From assembly GCA_015062055.1 (NCBI GenBank), contig SUVK01000003.1:1-64000 (forward strand): 64,000 nucleotides of DNA, in the 5' to 3' direction. This document shows, in pieces, positions 9,529 through 21,966 of this stretch; the stretch's first letter is position 1; each line of letters starts with the position of its first letter. This DNA comes from Akkermansiaceae bacterium (GTDB lineage: Bacteria; Verrucomicrobiota; Verrucomicrobiia; Verrucomicrobiales; Akkermansiaceae). The notes beneath the pieces are model-generated. The model was not told the origin of the DNA. It did no database searches and saw only the letters and a program-made list of their open reading frames with translations. A program made the position numbers and the translations under genes.

Positions 9529-12500
9529 ATGAAACTGAGTAAAATGAACAAAATGCTGGCATGTTTGAGCATGCTGGCGGCGAGCACAACGAGTTGGGGG
9601 TTCAGTCCTGATTGGGAATTGGTGTTCAATGATGAATTTTCCACGGCCTCCTTCAATGGTAATAAATTGGATTGGAGTGACGGGGATTGGAACAAAATCA
9701 GTTATGTGAATTGGGGCGTTTCTGATTGGCGTAAATATCAATCTCGCGATGACTCGTTGGTGACAAAAGGTCAGAGCAATGGCGTAGATTATGTAACGCT
9801 GAAAGGCTCATACGGCGACTATACCAGCCAGAACGATCAATCCGGTGCGAATGATACCTTTGCCTGCGGTGGTATCTTTACGGATCAAACCTTCAGTTTT
9901 CAGTATGGTTATGTAGAGGTGCGTGCCCGCTTTGAGAGTGCGCAGGGGGTGTGGCCGGCTATTTGGCTGATGCCGAAGAGTGGTGGCTGGCCGGATGCCG
10001 GCGAGATTGACATGATGGAGCATTTAAATTTTCAAAGTCAGATATGGCAAACCCTGCATTTAACCGGGAACCACGGCAGTGGGGATGCCGCTCCGTCTGT
10101 GCAGACGCAAATTTCCAATGTGAACGGATGGCATACCTATGGCATGGAGTGGACGGCTGACTCCATCCGTTTTTACATCGATGGTAATTGGACGGCAACC
10201 TTCAATTCCTCTGATTTCACTTATTGGCCGTTTGATGATGGCCGTGAGTTTTACCTTCTCATCGACCAGCAGATAGGCGGTTCCTGGCCGGGGGATGCCA
10301 ATGCTAGCACTCTAAAAAATAATAGTGCCGACTTTGATATCGACTTCGTGCGCGTGTACTCCACGGAGAAAAACAGCCCGAGCGCTGCCGTTTGCCCCTC
10401 TTGGAGCGCCAATGGCCCGGTGGAAAAGAACGGGGTCGCTATTCAGTATGCCGAGGTTTCCGGGGTGCATAACGGAGCCTTGGAGCAGGCAACGGCAGGT
10501 AACTATAGTTACAGCATTAACGGAACGCTCGGGCGCATTTTGGCAGAAGATTCCAATATTCGAATAGCCGCTCAAAACGGGGGCGATTCTCATAACTGGG
10601 TGGGTGATATGGTGCAATGCCGCTCCCTTCATATTGCCGATGGTAAATTCTCGGTGCAGGGTAATTCCACGTTTGATGTGGATACGCTGTATGTAGTAGG
10701 AGGCTCGCTGGAGATGGGGGCCGCCAACGCCCTCAATAGCGTGGAGCATTTGTACTTGGGTATGGAGGCAGATGCCATTACTCAAGCCGCCCAGCGCAAT
10801 GCGGCTTTGTATATCACCTCAAACCAGCACATCAAGGCTGATGTTACCTTGGTGGATGACAGCAAGATTGCCGTTGCGCATGGCCGCACCCTGAAAATCT
10901 CCGGCGATATTCATGCCGCCGAGCATACTCTTAATATGGTGGGTGTAACCAATGAGGGTGCCGGTATTGTCGAAATATGCGGCAAGGAAAATCACTTGGG
11001 CCGCCTTTCTCTGGGCGTTGCTGAAACTACGCCGAATGGCAATACGTTCAACGGAGCCGGGCAAATCTTGCAGGTGAACTTGGCACAGGGTAGCCAAACA
11101 ACCGTGGGTGATTTGGTGACCAATACTCCCAGCAGCGTTGCCGCCTCATCGCTGACGATTGCGGGCGGCGCTCAGTTGACGGTGACGAAGGAGTGGAAAA
11201 ACGCTTCTTCCGCACATACGTACAACGTGCATATTGCCCAAGATGGTGTACTGAGCATTGGCAACGGTACACAGGCTGCCAAAGCGGTGAATCTTGCCGG
11301 TGTGCGCATCAACAACAATGGCACACTGCATGTGCAGGCCGGCGCAGAGATGGCGGTGGATGCTATAACCGTGAACTGTGCCGCCAATGATTCGGGCCAC
11401 CGCGCTGTGCTGAAGGTGGACGGCAGCTTGACAGCCTCCGAGGTGTTTGTGGATGCCAACAGCTGGCACTCCATTGGTACGCTGGATGTACTGAATGGCG
11501 ACAATGTGCATATTTCTACTCTGCGCATCGGTGCTAATGGGCAGGTGGATGTTAATGTGCGCGGTGGTCATTTAAGTTTGCAGTCACTCAATCTCGGTAA
11601 TGTTCATCCTGTGGTGTTGCAGGCAGAATCTCACGCCGTTGGCACCGTATCCGTGCAAAATGCCGTGCATAATACGCAATCCATTCATGTGCGTGCCGGC
11701 AGGGTGGAGTTTAACGGTGGCTTGAGCGGTGGTGGTACGCTGGAGATTAAGAACAACGCAGAGGTATCTGTAAAATCCTCCGCAGGGGCTCAACGCATCA
11801 ATCTGGAGAAAAATGCCGTATTGGAAACGGCCGGTAACTATTCCGGCGGCACCGTGAATGGCAGCGGTACCATCCGCAAAACGGATGCCGGAACGGCCAC
11901 GGTGCAAGTGGCCGGTGAGTTCAACGGCGCCGTTCGGGCAGATGCCGGTACCCTTGAGGTTCGGGGCTCTGCCTCATACTCCAAGTTGGCGGCCCGTGGT
12001 GGTGATGTAGTATTGAGTGGGGCAGACCAAGGTGTCACCACAACTGCTCTCAGTGTGGCGGGAGTCGGTAATGTGAGCGCTCAAAAGTCGGATTCCTCGG
12101 CAGCACAACTTACCGTGGCTTCCGGTGGCACCGTGCAAGCCGATGGTGGCTCCGTCAGTGCAGACCTTATCCTGAATGACCATGTTACCCTAAGCCTTCT
12201 TCATGAAGATGGGCTTGTTGTTAACGGCTCGCTGAGCTTCAACGGCCTCATTGCCCTGACGGCAGATTCCCTGCAAACCAAGGCAGAGGATGCGGCCCTT
12301 ACCTTGGCGGTTATTCGAGGCGATTTTACCGTAAATGGGCAAGTGTGGCAAGTCGGTGAATCTGCCTCGGCAGATAGCCTCTTTACCATGGCCGGGGTAG
12401 ATTTGAGTAACTATACCGTTCACTACATTGTCCCCGCTACATACACCGTCAATGCCTCGGCATATCTGGTGCTCACCCACAATTCTATACCTGAGCCCAC

Positions 12501-12561
12501 TACTGCTACGCTGAGCTTGCTTGCTCTTGCCGGTTTGGCCGCTCGCCGTCGCCGCAAGTAA
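9529..12561 (+). CDS. Glycoside hydrolase family 16 enzyme with long beta-repeat passenger-like region and PEP-CTERM anchor
   Basis: WPAIWLMPKSGGWPDAGEIDMMEHLN (GH16 ExDxxE); autotransporter-like G/N repeats; IPEPTTATLSLLALAGLAARRRRK. Confidence 0.88.
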   Translation: MKLSKMNKMLACLSMLAASTTSWGFSPDWELVFNDEFSTASFNGNKLDWSDGDWNKISYVNWGVSDWRKYQSRDDSLVTKGQSNGVDYVTLKGSYGDYTSQNDQSGANDTFACGGIFTDQTFSFQYGYVEVRARFESAQGVWPAIWLMPKSGGWPDAGEIDMMEHLNFQSQIWQTLHLTGNHGSGDAAPSVQTQISNVNGWHTYGMEWTADSIRFYIDGNWTATFNSSDFTYWPFDDGREFYLLIDQQIGGSWPGDANASTLKNNSADFDIDFVRVYSTEKNSPSAAVCPSWSANGPVEKNGVAIQYAEVSGVHNGALEQATAGNYSYSINGTLGRILAEDSNIRIAAQNGGDSHNWVGDMVQCRSLHIADGKFSVQGNSTFDVDTLYVVGGSLEMGAANALNSVEHLYLGMEADAITQAAQRNAALYITSNQHIKADVTLVDDSKIAVAHGRTLKISGDIHAAEHTLNMVGVTNEGAGIVEICGKENHLGRLSLGVAETTPNGNTFNGAGQILQVNLAQGSQTTVGDLVTNTPSSVAASSLTIAGGAQLTVTKEWKNASSAHTYNVHIAQDGVLSIGNGTQAAKAVNLAGVRINNNGTLHVQAGAEMAVDAITVNCAANDSGHRAVLKVDGSLTASEVFVDANSWHSIGTLDVLNGDNVHISTLRIGANGQVDVNVRGGHLSLQSLNLGNVHPVVLQAESHAVGTVSVQNAVHNTQSIHVRAGRVEFNGGLSGGGTLEIKNNAEVSVKSSAGAQRINLEKNAVLETAGNYSGGTVNGSGTIRKTDAGTATVQVAGEFNGAVRADAGTLEVRGSASYSKLAARGGDVVLSGADQGVTTTALSVAGVGNVSAQKSDSSAAQLTVASGGTVQADGGSVSADLILNDHVTLSLLHEDGLVVNGSLSFNGLIALTADSLQTKAEDAALTLAVIRGDFTVNGQVWQVGESASADSLFTMAGVDLSNYTVHYIVPATYTVNASAYLVLTHNSIPEPTTATLSLLALAGLAARRRRK

Positions 12562-12586
12562 AGCTTTGTTGTTTTCATTTAAACAC

Positions 12587-12624
12587 AACACCATTGCTCT
12601 GAAACATGAGCAATGGTGTTTTTC
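12587..12624 (+). terminator. Intrinsic terminator after GH16 gene
   Basis: AACACCATTGCTC-tgaaacat-GAGCAATGGTGTTTTTC. Confidence 0.9.
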
Positions 12625-13305
12625 AATTGCGCTCTGTTAAACATTTAGGCTGATAAATTTGAGTTTGTCGGGCAGATGGCTCGTGTAAGTGAGCGGAATT
12701 CAGGCGCCCCGGAGTGGGCGCAAGAACACAGGCAGGGGCAAGCGAGCAACGTGAGCGCTGCCCCTGTTAAAGATAAAAAAGAAATGGAGTCTAGGGAACC
12801 TGCGGCGACAGAAAAGCGTGGCTTTATGTTTCTTGTATCGTCTACATATTGAACTGCAATATAATTCATAAAATCAACAACTGAATAATTCACCCGCTAT
12901 TTCCTTTTGCTACGGCTATTCTGTCACCACCGTTTTCAACGGGGTTCCATGCATCTTGTATCTCGACCGGAGGTTCTGCTCGCCCGCTGTCGCAGGCTCA
13001 CTGCACGCTCCGGCTAAGTATCTTATCGCCCCTAACCGGGGCTTAAAAATTCGACTCGCTATCGCTCGTACTAAACAGCCCCACAACTTTCCATTGGTCG
13101 GGCTGTTGCATCTATCAACCGAAATCTTTAACATAGCCTTGAATTGCCACGATATGCGTACGACAGTGAAAAGTACCCATGCGGAAGATGCCCTTGGCTC
13201 GGAGAACTCAGCATGTCGTTCAATTTATTATAGGGAGTAACTTTTTATCTCAAGAAACACCCGGCAACATCTTGAACGAAAAATGCCCGAAAGCATACTT
13301 TAGGC

Positions 13306-13334
13306 TTGCCATTGGTGAGGGTATAGAGTACACT
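13306..13334 (+). promoter_or_regulatory. Promoter of RelE-like gene, leaderless arrangement
   Basis: TTGCCA-N17-TACACT-7 nt-ATG. Confidence 0.55.
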
Positions 13335-13341
13335 CAAGGCG

Positions 13342-13713
13342 ATGCATCAGATCGTATTTAATGAAATCAGTGCCGGCGAGGTGTCTGCTATACCGACCCT
13401 CGAGCAGCTTGAGCTCATCTCCGGTTTCAAGGTAGATGAAGCATTCCTCAACGGGGAGAAAGACGACCCGAGCTTCGGCGTGGTAGAGCGCGATGGTAAG
13501 AAGATTTACCGCTATCGCTCCAGCGATTACCGCATTTATTTCACCATGGAGAACGGCGCCGTTGTCGTACAACGTGTATTACATGCCGACTCCCTCAAAG
13601 ACTTCCTCTTCCGTTCCGGCATGGGGGCAGGGTCCGAAGACCAGAAGCTGGGTAACTCCCGCTCGTTCTGGAAGCTCATTGAAGCCGGTGAGCAGGCCCG
13701 TCGTAAGTCATAG
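13342..13713 (+). CDS. Uncharacterised small protein with RelE/ParE-like core
   Basis: KKIYRYRSSDYRIYFTMENGAVVVQRVLHADSLKDFLF resembles the RelE YRxRxGDYRIxY...VVVxRVxHR pattern. Confidence 0.5.
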   Translation: MHQIVFNEISAGEVSAIPTLEQLELISGFKVDEAFLNGEKDDPSFGVVERDGKKIYRYRSSDYRIYFTMENGAVVVQRVLHADSLKDFLFRSGMGAGSEDQKLGNSRSFWKLIEAGEQARRKS

Positions 13714-13731
13714 CTATAACAGCAAAAGCCC

Positions 13732-14655
13732 ATGAGTGAAGGGGTGCGCAGTTTGGCGTGTATGCCTGCACGAGTATTCGCGCTGGCCGGCGTTACATTC
13801 ACTCAACTTATCCGCATGCGCCTGTTTTTGGTGCTTGCGGTTTTTGGTATCGGGTTTATGGGCATGCAGTTTCTGCCGTACCACGGGCACCTGGGGGTAG
13901 AGACGCGAGGCGTATACCAACTGCAACTCATCAAAGATGTAGCGTTGGGCTGCATGCAGATGTTCGGGCTGATCTTCTGCGTAGGCGCCACAGCCTTGCT
14001 GATACCGCGCGATGCCGAGGACCGCATCTTGTACACCATACTATGCAAGCCGGTGCCGCGTTTTGAGTATTTACTGGGCAAGTTATTGGGGGTGTGGAGC
14101 ATATTGTTGCTCATGATGCTGTTGATGGACGGCATGATGGTGCTGATTTTGCATTTGCGAGAGGCGTCGCTTACCGCCGAGATGGTAGAGGTGCTGGGCA
14201 GCCAAGGTGCTACAGCAGAGCAAATGCAACCCTATATCGACCACATAGCAGAAGCCTCTAATTCTTGGAATATGCAACGTGGCATTATAGCCATGTTTTT
14301 AGGGTACGGTGTGCTCACAAGTGTTACACTTTTGTTTTCCACCTTCACCAGCGGTACCATTATCAGTATGATTTTCGGTCTGGGTGTGTATTTTGTGGGC
14401 ATGTTCCGCCATCAAATGTTTGCCGGTATCAATGCCGGCTTAGGCGTCGAGGGCTCGACTGAAAAGATGAGATTTGCCGAGCAGATTGCCTCGGTCATCC
14501 TGCCCGATTTCAGTATCTTCAACATTGCAGACACCGCATCGTCCGGGGTTGCCTTTACAAATGGCATGCTTGGCTATTTGGTATTGATAGCCTTGGGGTA
14601 TATGTTGCTGCATCTGTTGGTTTCGACTCTTATTTTCTCACGTAAAGAATTTTAG
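13732..14655 (+). CDS. ABC-2 type transporter permease
   Basis: Multi-TM; RDAEDRILYTILCKPVPRFEYLLGKLLGVW. Confidence 0.75.
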   Translation: MSEGVRSLACMPARVFALAGVTFTQLIRMRLFLVLAVFGIGFMGMQFLPYHGHLGVETRGVYQLQLIKDVALGCMQMFGLIFCVGATALLIPRDAEDRILYTILCKPVPRFEYLLGKLLGVWSILLLMMLLMDGMMVLILHLREASLTAEMVEVLGSQGATAEQMQPYIDHIAEASNSWNMQRGIIAMFLGYGVLTSVTLLFSTFTSGTIISMIFGLGVYFVGMFRHQMFAGINAGLGVEGSTEKMRFAEQIASVILPDFSIFNIADTASSGVAFTNGMLGYLVLIALGYMLLHLLVSTLIFSRKEF

Positions 14656-14669
14656 ACACGCATATAGAT

Positions 14670-15299
14670 ATGGACTGGTCATACATTATCGCTACGGCAA
14701 GTGCTCTGTTTTTAGTTATGGATCCTCCCGGCAATGCCCCCTTGGTGCAGGGCTTGCTGCAAAATGTGCTGCCCAAACGCAGGTTTGCCATCTTGTTGCG
14801 AGAGATGTTCATTGTATTGATTTTGCTCTTTCTTTTCTTTTTCTTGGGCGAAGAGATATTGGGCTGGTTGGGGCTCAGCAGCGGCTCGCTGAACCTCACC
14901 GGTGGTATTATGCTCTTTTTGATAGCAGTGGGCATGGTGTTCCCCTCTGTGGCTTCTCACGACCCGCAGGCACACCCGGCTGACCCCGAGCCCTTTATTG
15001 TGCCCGTGGCCATGCCTTTGATTGTGGGGCCTGCAGTTATCTCGTTGGTTATGATGCAGGCTGCCATGTCTGCCAATGAAAGCCTGTTAGCCGAGGGTAT
15101 TATTGCATTGCTGTTGGCTTGGGCTGCATCTTCGTTGATTTTGTTCTTCTCCGGTAAGATATTGGATAAATTGGGGGAGAAGGGCACCGTGGCCCTCACG
15201 CGTCTTATGGGTACCGTTCTTGTAATGATTGCCGTGCAGATGGTTCTTAACGGTATTACGGAGTACCTGAAGTCCTTGCCTGAACTTTTGAAATCATGA
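14670..15299 (+). CDS. MarC family integral membrane protein
   Basis: FLVMDPPGNAPLVQGLL; VPVAMPLIVGPAVISLVM. Confidence 0.85.
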   Translation: MDWSYIIATASALFLVMDPPGNAPLVQGLLQNVLPKRRFAILLREMFIVLILLFLFFFLGEEILGWLGLSSGSLNLTGGIMLFLIAVGMVFPSVASHDPQAHPADPEPFIVPVAMPLIVGPAVISLVMMQAAMSANESLLAEGIIALLLAWAASSLILFFSGKILDKLGEKGTVALTRLMGTVLVMIAVQMVLNGITEYLKSLPELLKS

Positions 15300-15703
15300 G
15301 CGAAGAGCTGGAAAAAGCCGCAGCTGCCGGCGACCCCGGCGCCTGCATGCACTTGGCAAAGCGCCTGATGCGTGGCCGTGGCGGTCCTCGCAATTATGAG
15401 CGCGCCGTGCTGCTTTTTGACGTAGCTGCACGCGCCGGCGATGCAGATGCCCTTTACCAGCTCGGTAAATGCTACCTCAAGGGGATAGGTTGCCCGCGCG
15501 ACCCCTCCGGCGGGGTCAGTTGTTTTGAACAGGCGGCTCGATTGGGGCACTCGGGGGCAATGCAGCGCCTGGGTGAGTGTTTTGAGAACGGTAACGGTGC
15601 CCCGAAAAGCCTTGAGCTTGCTGCTTGGTGGTACCGCAAGGCTGCTGCTCTTGCTGTGCCCGGCGCTTTCGATGCCTTGCTTCGCTTGGCCCGAAGAAGG
15701 TGA
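15296..15703 (+). CDS. Sel1-repeat protein
   Basis: ADALYQLGKCYLKGIGCPRDPSGGVSCFEQAARLGHSGAMQRLGECFENGNG; ATGA overlap with marC-like gene. Confidence 0.85.
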   Translation: MSEELEKAAAAGDPGACMHLAKRLMRGRGGPRNYERAVLLFDVAARAGDADALYQLGKCYLKGIGCPRDPSGGVSCFEQAARLGHSGAMQRLGECFENGNGAPKSLELAAWWYRKAAALAVPGAFDALLRLARRR

Positions 15704-15751
15704 ACCACCGGTCATCGGTGGCTCTTTGATTTTTCGTTATGACGTATATAA

Positions 15752-18355
<2,604 letters not shown>

Positions 18356-18378
18356 CCCTTAACCGTTTTTTCTGAATT

Positions 18379-21096
18379 ATGAGTGAAACAAGAATTCGCC
18401 CGGTAGACGTAGCAGAGGAGGTCTCCCGCAGCTTCCTGGACTACTCCATGTCCGTTATCATCTCCCGCGCCTTGCCCGATGCCCGAGACGGCCTCAAACC
18501 CTCCCAGCGCCGCGTGCTTTATGCCATGCACGAGCTTGGCCTGGTGCCCTCTAAGGGTACCATCAAATGCGGTAAAATCGTGGGTGATACCATCGGTAAC
18601 TATCACCCCCACGGCGACCAATCCGCCTACGGTACCCTCGTTACCATGGCCCAGCCTTGGAATATGCGAGACGTTCTCGTACAAGGGCAGGGTAACTTCG
18701 GAACTCCCGAGGGCGACCCCCCTGCCGCCATGCGTTATACCGAGGCTAAGCTCAGCCACTTGGGTGTGGCCCTCATGGATGACTTGGACAAAGACACCGT
18801 AGACTTCCAGCCCAACTACGACAACCGCCTTACAGAGCCCGTAGTGTTCCCCTCCGCCTTCCCCAACCTGTTGGTGAACGGTGGCACCGGTATTGCCGTA
18901 GGCATGGCTACCAATATGGCCCCGCACAACCTCGGCGAAGTGGTAGACGGCATTTGCGCCTTCATCGACAACCCCCTCATCACCTCCGAGGCACTGCGCG
19001 CCTACATCAAGGGACCCGACTTCCCCACCGGTGGCTATATCCTTGGTTACAAAGGCATAGACAGCTACTTCCGCACCGGCAAAGGCAGCGTACGCATGCG
19101 CGGTAAAATTGAGGTTGTTACCAATGAAAACGGCCGAGAGTTTTTACATATCTCCGATGTGCCCTACGGCGTAAACCGAGCCGTACTGCAAGAGCGCATT
19201 GCCGAGCTGGTGCGCGACAAGGTTATTACCGACATTGCCGGTATGCGCGACCTGACCGACTACATCGAGATTGAGCTCAAGCGCGATGCCCGCCCGCAGG
19301 TAGTCATCAACCAGCTCTACAAACTCACCAGCATGGATACCTCATTCTCCGTAAACATGCTGGCCATTCACGAGGGACGCCCCAAGGTGCTCACCATGAA
19401 AGACGCCATCAACTTCTACGTAGAACACCGCCGTGAGGTTGTTGTGCGCCGCACTAAGTTCTTGCTGCGCAAAGCAGAAGACCGTGCCGAGGTGTTAGAG
19501 GCCTACCTCATCGCCTTGGCCAACCTCGATGAGTTCATCCGCATCATCCGCGAGTCCCGCAACCGAGAGGAAGCCCGCAACAAGCTCATGGCGTTCCGGT
19601 TCCCGGTAGAGCTGGCACGCGGACTCGGCATCCTCATCCACAGCCAACCCTCCGTACAAGGGGACTCCTACGTGTTTACCGAGCGCCAAGTCAACGCCAT
19701 TCTCGACCTGCGCCTCTACCAACTCACCGCGCTGGAGAACGACAAAATCTCTGACGAGTACAAGAAGCTGCTCGAGATTATCGAAGACTATCTGGACATT
19801 CTTGCCAACGAGGCACGCGTGCTCGGTATCGTGAAAGACGAGCTGCGCACCATCAAAGAGAAATATGCCACCCCGCGCATGACCCACATCATACCGTTTG
19901 AGGGCGACATGGCCATTGAGGACCTCATCCCCAATGACTCGATGATTGTAACCATCTCTCACAGCGGCTACATCAAACGCACCAACTCCGACGAGTACCG
20001 CCTGCAGGCCCGAGGCGGCAAGGGCATCAAAGCCGCCACCACCAAGAGCAAGAAAGACGCCAACGACTACGTAGAGCACCTCTTCGCTGCCCAGAATCAT
20101 GACTACATCATGTTCTTCACCAACACCGGCCGTGTGTATGTAGAGCGCGTGTACGAGATTGACGAGGCTGCACGCTCTGCCCAAGGCCGCTCGATTAAGA
20201 ACCTGCTCGACATGCAGCAAGACGAGCGCATTGCCGCTATCCTTAGACTCGAGCGCAAAGTGAGCGACGACGGCAAGGATATCACCTTTGCCGAAGGCAG
20301 CGGTAACGTTGTCTTTGCCACCAAGGACGGCACCGTCAAGAAGACCTCCCTGCATGACTTCGTCAACTACCGTAAAGCCGGTATCATCGCCATTAACCTC
20401 GAGGATGGTAACTCCCTCGTCAATGCCGTGCTTACCACGGGCGAGCAAGATGTCATTATCGTAACGCACAACGGTATGAGCATCCGCTTCTCCGAAAGCC
20501 AAATGCGCACTCAAGGCCGCAACACTATCGGTGTGCGTGGTATCAAACTGCGCGAAGGGGACTACGTGGTTGCCATGGCAGTGGTGCCCGAGGGCGAAAC
20601 GGCTACCCCCGCCGCTGACGATGCCGATGACTCCGCAGAACCCGCAGACGATGCGGTAGAAGTGTCGGCCGACGACACCACCGAAGCAGCCTCTGCCTAC
20701 TCGTTGCTCGTTGTCTCCGAAAACGGCCTCGGTAAACGCACCAAGTTCGGTGCCTATCGCCTGCAAAGCCGTGGCGGTATCGGTATCAAGACCATGAATT
20801 GCACCGAAAAGACCGGCTTGGTAGTCTCTGCCACCACGGTGACAGATGCCGACGAACTCATGATTATGACCAGCGGCGGCCAATCCGTGCGCATGAAGGT
20901 TAATACCATCCGCGAAACCGGCCGCACGGCTCAGGGTGTAAAACTCATTACCCTCAACGATAAAGAGGCCATCCAAGAGATTACCCTCGTTATCCCCGAC
21001 GACGATGAGGATTCCCCCGCCGATGAGGCCGACACTACTGAAAGCACCGAGGAGGTGACCGATACCCCCGCCCCCGAAACCGAGGTGCAAGAGTAA
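18379..21096 (+). CDS. gyrA: DNA gyrase subunit A with acidic insertion in C-terminal domain and acidic tail
   Basis: SFLDYSMSVIISRALPDARDGLKPSQRRVLYAM; PHGDQSAYGTLVTMAQPW; QARGGKGI. Confidence 0.95.
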   Translation: MSETRIRPVDVAEEVSRSFLDYSMSVIISRALPDARDGLKPSQRRVLYAMHELGLVPSKGTIKCGKIVGDTIGNYHPHGDQSAYGTLVTMAQPWNMRDVLVQGQGNFGTPEGDPPAAMRYTEAKLSHLGVALMDDLDKDTVDFQPNYDNRLTEPVVFPSAFPNLLVNGGTGIAVGMATNMAPHNLGEVVDGICAFIDNPLITSEALRAYIKGPDFPTGGYILGYKGIDSYFRTGKGSVRMRGKIEVVTNENGREFLHISDVPYGVNRAVLQERIAELVRDKVITDIAGMRDLTDYIEIELKRDARPQVVINQLYKLTSMDTSFSVNMLAIHEGRPKVLTMKDAINFYVEHRREVVVRRTKFLLRKAEDRAEVLEAYLIALANLDEFIRIIRESRNREEARNKLMAFRFPVELARGLGILIHSQPSVQGDSYVFTERQVNAILDLRLYQLTALENDKISDEYKKLLEIIEDYLDILANEARVLGIVKDELRTIKEKYATPRMTHIIPFEGDMAIEDLIPNDSMIVTISHSGYIKRTNSDEYRLQARGGKGIKAATTKSKKDANDYVEHLFAAQNHDYIMFFTNTGRVYVERVYEIDEAARSAQGRSIKNLLDMQQDERIAAILRLERKVSDDGKDITFAEGSGNVVFATKDGTVKKTSLHDFVNYRKAGIIAINLEDGNSLVNAVLTTGEQDVIIVTHNGMSIRFSESQMRTQGRNTIGVRGIKLREGDYVVAMAVVPEGETATPAADDADDSAEPADDAVEVSADDTTEAASAYSLLVVSENGLGKRTKFGAYRLQSRGGIGIKTMNCTEKTGLVVSATTVTDADELMIMTSGGQSVRMKVNTIRETGRTAQGVKLITLNDKEAIQEITLVIPDDDEDSPADEADTTESTEEVTDTPAPETEVQE

Positions 21097-21130
21097 TCCC
21101 CCCCCCCACACACCTTCAGTATTCATTTTC

Positions 21131-21172
21131 CCACCCCTCGCCCCACTTTGCGGTGCGAGGGGTGGCTTTTTA
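21131..21172 (+). terminator. Intrinsic terminator after gyrA
   Basis: CCACCCCTCG-N15-CGAGGGGTGG-CTTTTT. Confidence 0.92.
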
Positions 21173-21352
21173 TAAAAAACGGTTTCATCTATTTGATTAA
21201 AGTTTTTTAGGAGTAATAATTCCTACTATACTAAAATGATTTATAAGCTTTTTTTTTTAGTTGTTTACGAAAATTTATCTGTACATGCCATTCGAAATAA
21301 GTTCTACTGCCGGAGAATTAGTGTAACTGATAACTAATAAAAATATACTGAT

Positions 21353-21952
21353 ATGATTACAATTCTGGCAGCGTATGACGTAACGGTATCATCTTGGTTG
21401 CTTCATGCATTTTCCTCGATGGTGTCGGACCCCTTCTATGCATTGGTAATACTGTGTGTAGTAACGGTGGCTCTGTTCTTGATTTTCGGCAAGCTTTGGG
21501 GCTTGGCGTGGAATAAGAAGTGGGTATTCTCCGGGAATCGATTCTTGACGGTTGGTTTGATTTCTCTTATTGGAGGTCTGAGTCTTGCAGCGGTAAATGG
21601 CTTGTACGGCGGTAAATTCTTCCAGACGGAGGTGGTCGATGCTATGGAGGCCATTCAGCAATCCGGTGCTGTGCTATATGACGATATTAAGGATCCGGAC
21701 ATGGGCTATACGGCCGCTCGTCCCATGCTTGATAAAGTGCAGCTGCAGGCCGTTGAGTCTGATGAGGAAAGAATCGAGCTGGAGAAGGGAAACCCGATTA
21801 TTGTTACTGTAGATGACAAGGTGGTAGCCCCTTATTTCACGGCCCTGCGCATTCTCTGGACTCTGTTCTGGTGCGTATTGGCTTCACTGATTATCGGTGT
21901 AGCTTGGTTTGCCTATAAGGATATTAAAGTAAAAGAGAAGTATAACTTTTAA
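21353..21952 (+). CDS. 3-TM membrane protein, first gene of tubulin/MotAB-like cluster
   Basis: Two N-terminal TMs, soluble loop, C-terminal TM ending WFAYKDIKVKEKYNF. Confidence 0.7.
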   Translation: MITILAAYDVTVSSWLLHAFSSMVSDPFYALVILCVVTVALFLIFGKLWGLAWNKKWVFSGNRFLTVGLISLIGGLSLAAVNGLYGGKFFQTEVVDAMEAIQQSGAVLYDDIKDPDMGYTAARPMLDKVQLQAVESDEERIELEKGNPIIVTVDDKVVAPYFTALRILWTLFWCVLASLIIGVAWFAYKDIKVKEKYNF

Positions 21953-21966
21953 TCTGACTTACTACA

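Noticed and set aside
12640-13300. Short ORFs at 12645-12893, 12916-13134, 12956-13240, 13179-13361
   Set aside because: Mutually overlapping, no domains or coding bias; treated as a gene-free, possibly degenerate intergenic segment
19495-21126. 543-aa minus-strand ORF opposite gyrA
   Set aside because: Shadow ORF of gyrA
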